Assembly (NCBI GenBank): GCA_947452905.1
Contig: CANGEP010000003.1
Coordinates: 202,861-266,860 of the forward strand
Direction: 5' to 3'
DNA: 64,000 bases
Source of the DNA: Bacteroidota bacterium
GTDB lineage: Bacteria; Bacteroidota; Bacteroidia; Chitinophagales; Chitinophagaceae
Made by a program: the position numbers and the translations under genes. Position 1 is the stretch's first letter. Every line of letters begins with the position of its first letter. The notes under the pieces were generated by a model, which had not been told where the DNA came from, searched no databases, and saw only the letters and a list, made by a program, of their open reading frames with translations. This document shows positions 62,095-64,000 of the stretch, one piece after another.

Positions 62095-62763
62095 ATGGCA
62101 GAAGCGGGGCATAGTGCAAATAAAGTAAATTTTCAATTAGATCGTATTTCATTTTTTACCGATGGTGTTTTTGCCATTGCAATTACTTTATTAGTTATTG
62201 AATTTAAAGTGCCCGTTATAGAGCACGCTACCGACCATGCATTATGGGAATCTTTACAGGAAATGTCTTGGAAATTGTTAGGCTTTATTATTAGCTTTTG
62301 TATTGTGGGCTATTATTGGTCGGTGCATCACCGCATTTTTGGGTATGTAGAAAAATACACCACACGTTTAATTTGGCTTAATTTATTGTTTTTATTTTCA
62401 GTAGTATTGCTGCCCTTTACATCAGGCTTATTGGGCGAATATGCTGCTGACAGTGAATTGCATTTGCCCTATACGGTATATGTAATTAATATTTGCTTAA
62501 CAGCTACCATGAATGCCATTTTATGGTTTTATTTAACCAACCATAATTTAGATTTGTTTACACACAAGATTTCTAGAGAAAGAATTTTATTAGGGTTTTA
62601 TTTTACTCTAGTAGTGCCTATACTATTTTTAATATCATTAGGCGTTGTATTTATAAATCCTACTATTGGACGACTCATCCCTTTATTAATCCCTTTTGTT
62701 TTAAAATACGGCATGGTTGGACTAAGTGCAAGAGCCGCTGCTAACGAAAAAAACGCAAAATAA
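62095..62763 (+). CDS. TMEM175/DUF1211-type potassium channel-like membrane protein
   Basis: A 222-residue membrane protein with about six helices. The first helix reads RISFFTDGVFAIAITLLVIEFKVP, the TMEM175 selectivity-filter motif with F(T/S)DGVFAIA. Bacterial TMEM175 proteins form tetrameric potassium channels with one repeat per subunit. It starts 4 bases after the cyclase stop, so it is in the same operon. Possible link: channel activity responding to the cyclase signal, but no nucleotide-binding domain is present in the protein. Confidence 0.88.
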   Translation: MAEAGHSANKVNFQLDRISFFTDGVFAIAITLLVIEFKVPVIEHATDHALWESLQEMSWKLLGFIISFCIVGYYWSVHHRIFGYVEKYTTRLIWLNLLFLFSVVLLPFTSGLLGEYAADSELHLPYTVYVINICLTATMNAILWFYLTNHNLDLFTHKISRERILLGFYFTLVVPILFLISLGVVFINPTIGRLIPLLIPFVLKYGMVGLSARAAANEKNAK

Positions 62764-62784
62764 TAAACACAATAAACGATTGCT

Positions 62785-64000
62785 ATGAAAAATTTCCTTG
62801 CCATAATTTTATTTTCTTTGGTTTGTAATGTAAGCTTTGCTGGAAATAATGATAAGATAAATGTTCAAGATTCATTAAAAAAAATCGAAAACACGAATGA
62901 TAATTTAACAAAGGTAAAAACCTATATTAATATTGGGCTTTATTATGCTTATTATAAGGGAGATTCCTCCATTTATTATTATTCTAAAGCCGAAAAATTA
63001 AGTTTAGATAATAATTTATTACTGCCATTAACTACCACTTATTTTTATTTAAGTAATGTAATGAAAGTAGTGATAGGTAATTACCCGGCCTCTTTACACT
63101 ATGCGATGGAAAATTTAAAATATGTGAACTTGATGATTGAGAATGGTTCATATAAAACAGATAACCAAAAAATGCAAGGAAGAGTTTGGTCCAATTTTAA
63201 TGTTGCATTATCGTATGGTTTTTTAGGAAACAAAAAAAAGGCATTAGAATACTTTTATAAAGGCACAGGCAATAAAACATTTATCGAATTTAATAAAGAA
63301 ATGGAAAACACGAAAGATCTTCCATTAGGCCAAAAGATGACCATGAATACTATTGCTTCACAATTTTTTGTATTGATAAATGAGTACGACTCTGCTTATA
63401 TTTATAATGAACAAGGTATAAAGTTAAATAACAAGGCCTCAGCAGATAAGCAATTCGGTTATGTGTATGTAGTTCGTGCAGATATTTTAACTGCACAAAA
63501 GAAATATGCCGAAGCCATCCATTATTATAAATTAAATATACCCTATGCAATAAAGGATAATTTTTACAAAGATATTTTAGAGTCAAATTTAGGTATCGCC
63601 AATAATTTTTACAATTTAAAACAATATGATTCAAGTATTGTGTATGCTAATAATGTAATAAAATTATCTTCTGAATTTACTTTTAATGAGGGCCTTTTAA
63701 AAACCAATTTATTATTATATAATTTGTATAAATTAAAAAATAAAGGTGATAGTGCTTTAAAATATTTAGAAGCCACGGAGGCATTAAGAGAAAAAATATT
63801 TAATAATACCAAGGCCAATGATGCACAAAACATGGCCATAAATGAGGAAGCTAAGCAAAGAGAGTTAGCCGAACAAAAAGCCAAACAGCAAAAGATATTA
63901 ATTATAACCGCACTTTGTTTAGTTCTAGTAGCAGTGGGAGTGTATTTAAATGGTAAGCGTAAACAAAGAGAGCGTTTACGTAAAATTGAGGAAGATCGTA
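62785..64000 (+). CDS. TPR-repeat membrane protein, cut at the window end
   Basis: The frame from ATG at 62785 is open to the last base, so only the first 405 residues are seen. A signal peptide (ending SFAG) is followed by periplasmic helical repeats of TPR type (ALEYFYKG, AEAIHYYKLNI, SSIVYANNVIKL). A Gln/Lys/Glu-rich coil and one transmembrane helix (ILIITALCLVLVAVGVYLNG) come next, and the cut end RKQRERLRKIEED is a coiled linker. Architectures like this usually continue into a histidine kinase, LuxR HTH or cyclase domain. It follows the TMEM175 gene by 21 bases, so a second cyclase is conceivable. Confidence 0.8.
   Translation, partial: MKNFLAIILFSLVCNVSFAGNNDKINVQDSLKKIENTNDNLTKVKTYINIGLYYAYYKGDSSIYYYSKAEKLSLDNNLLLPLTTTYFYLSNVMKVVIGNYPASLHYAMENLKYVNLMIENGSYKTDNQKMQGRVWSNFNVALSYGFLGNKKKALEYFYKGTGNKTFIEFNKEMENTKDLPLGQKMTMNTIASQFFVLINEYDSAYIYNEQGIKLNNKASADKQFGYVYVVRADILTAQKKYAEAIHYYKLNIPYAIKDNFYKDILESNLGIANNFYNLKQYDSSIVYANNVIKLSSEFTFNEGLLKTNLLLYNLYKLKNKGDSALKYLEATEALREKIFNNTKANDAQNMAINEEAKQRELAEQKAKQQKILIITALCLVLVAVGVYLNGKRKQRERLRKIEEDR

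Noticed and set aside
1..64000. tRNA, rRNA, CRISPR arrays, insertion sequences, prophage or integrase genes
   Set aside because: None recognised on either strand by eye. Small structured RNAs could be missed without a covariance-model search.

Overview
The window looks like a contiguous, AT-rich chromosomal segment from a Bacteroidota bacterium, most likely of the Chitinophagia/Chitinophagaceae type (inference). The case rests on family content: a GLPGLI protein, HmuY, SusC/TonB-type receptors and CarboxypepD_reg-like barrels, a DUF6515 protein, DUF1080 and DUF5777. Many secreted proteins have signal peptides ending in AQ, Shine-Dalgarno sequences are essentially absent, and intergenic regions are short. 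I saw no rRNA, tRNA, CRISPR array, insertion sequence or phage gene. Both ends cut genes: an M28 peptidase on the left and a TPR membrane protein on the right.

Layout. 1-10.3 kb holds secreted housekeeping and degradative genes: M28 peptidase, DoxX-like protein, an operon of VOC protein, esterase and small asparaginase, DUF1684, nucleotide-sugar dehydrogenase, a penicillin-acylase-family enzyme, a small HAD protein, a YwaF-like membrane protein and DUF1080. 10.3-13.8 kb carries two adjacent ATP-grasp ligases, one fused to a SET methyltransferase domain, divergent from a LuxR-type regulator with a structured leader. 13.7-28.1 kb holds a second penicillin-acylase paralogue, a TIM-barrel isomerase, a giant propeller-amidohydrolase, an outer-membrane barrel with GLPGLI partner, a TonB receptor, an M24 peptidase and a CBM48-like protein. 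28.2-37.3 kb has PiT phosphate transport with its DUF47 partner, a membrane-anchored putative regulator, a heme-uptake pair (TonB receptor plus HmuY), an M28 peptidase and DUF4442. 37.3-44.2 kb is a divergent redox cluster: a DUF5777 barrel and two lipoproteins with unusual CX4CH cytochrome motifs on one side; cytochrome c, a small protein, a ferredoxin-like subunit, an NrfD-like membrane subunit and a membrane-anchored periplasmic protein on the other. 44.3-51.1 kb is a tight five-gene D-amino-acid operon (SSS symporter, N-acyl-D-amino-acid deacylase, DUF1611/DgcN-like, dipeptide-epimerase/DgcA-like, APC permease). 51.1-58.8 kb has two more TIM-barrel isomerases, a periplasmic class II cAMP phosphodiesterase with an XRE regulator, a BamA-like protein, a DUF6515 gene broken by an in-frame TAG, a Gly/Met-rich lipoprotein and a membrane AraC regulator. 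59.2-64 kb is a signalling operon: RsbW-like kinase, STAS protein, GAF-PAS-cyclase-HD protein, TMEM175 channel and the cut TPR protein.

The most interesting signal links two separate loci. A perfect 16-bp palindrome lies 34 bp upstream of the XRE gene, whose next gene is a class II cAMP phosphodiesterase. A copy matching 15 of 16 bases (17 of 18 counting two flanking bases in the direction of transcription) lies upstream of the operon that encodes a class III adenylate cyclase. I propose a small regulon in which one XRE repressor coordinates cyclic-nucleotide synthesis and removal. Second is the ATP-grasp/ATP-grasp-SET pair, in which the Pro of the usual metal-site motif is Cys in both proteins. 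Third is the putative quinol-to-outer-membrane redox module.
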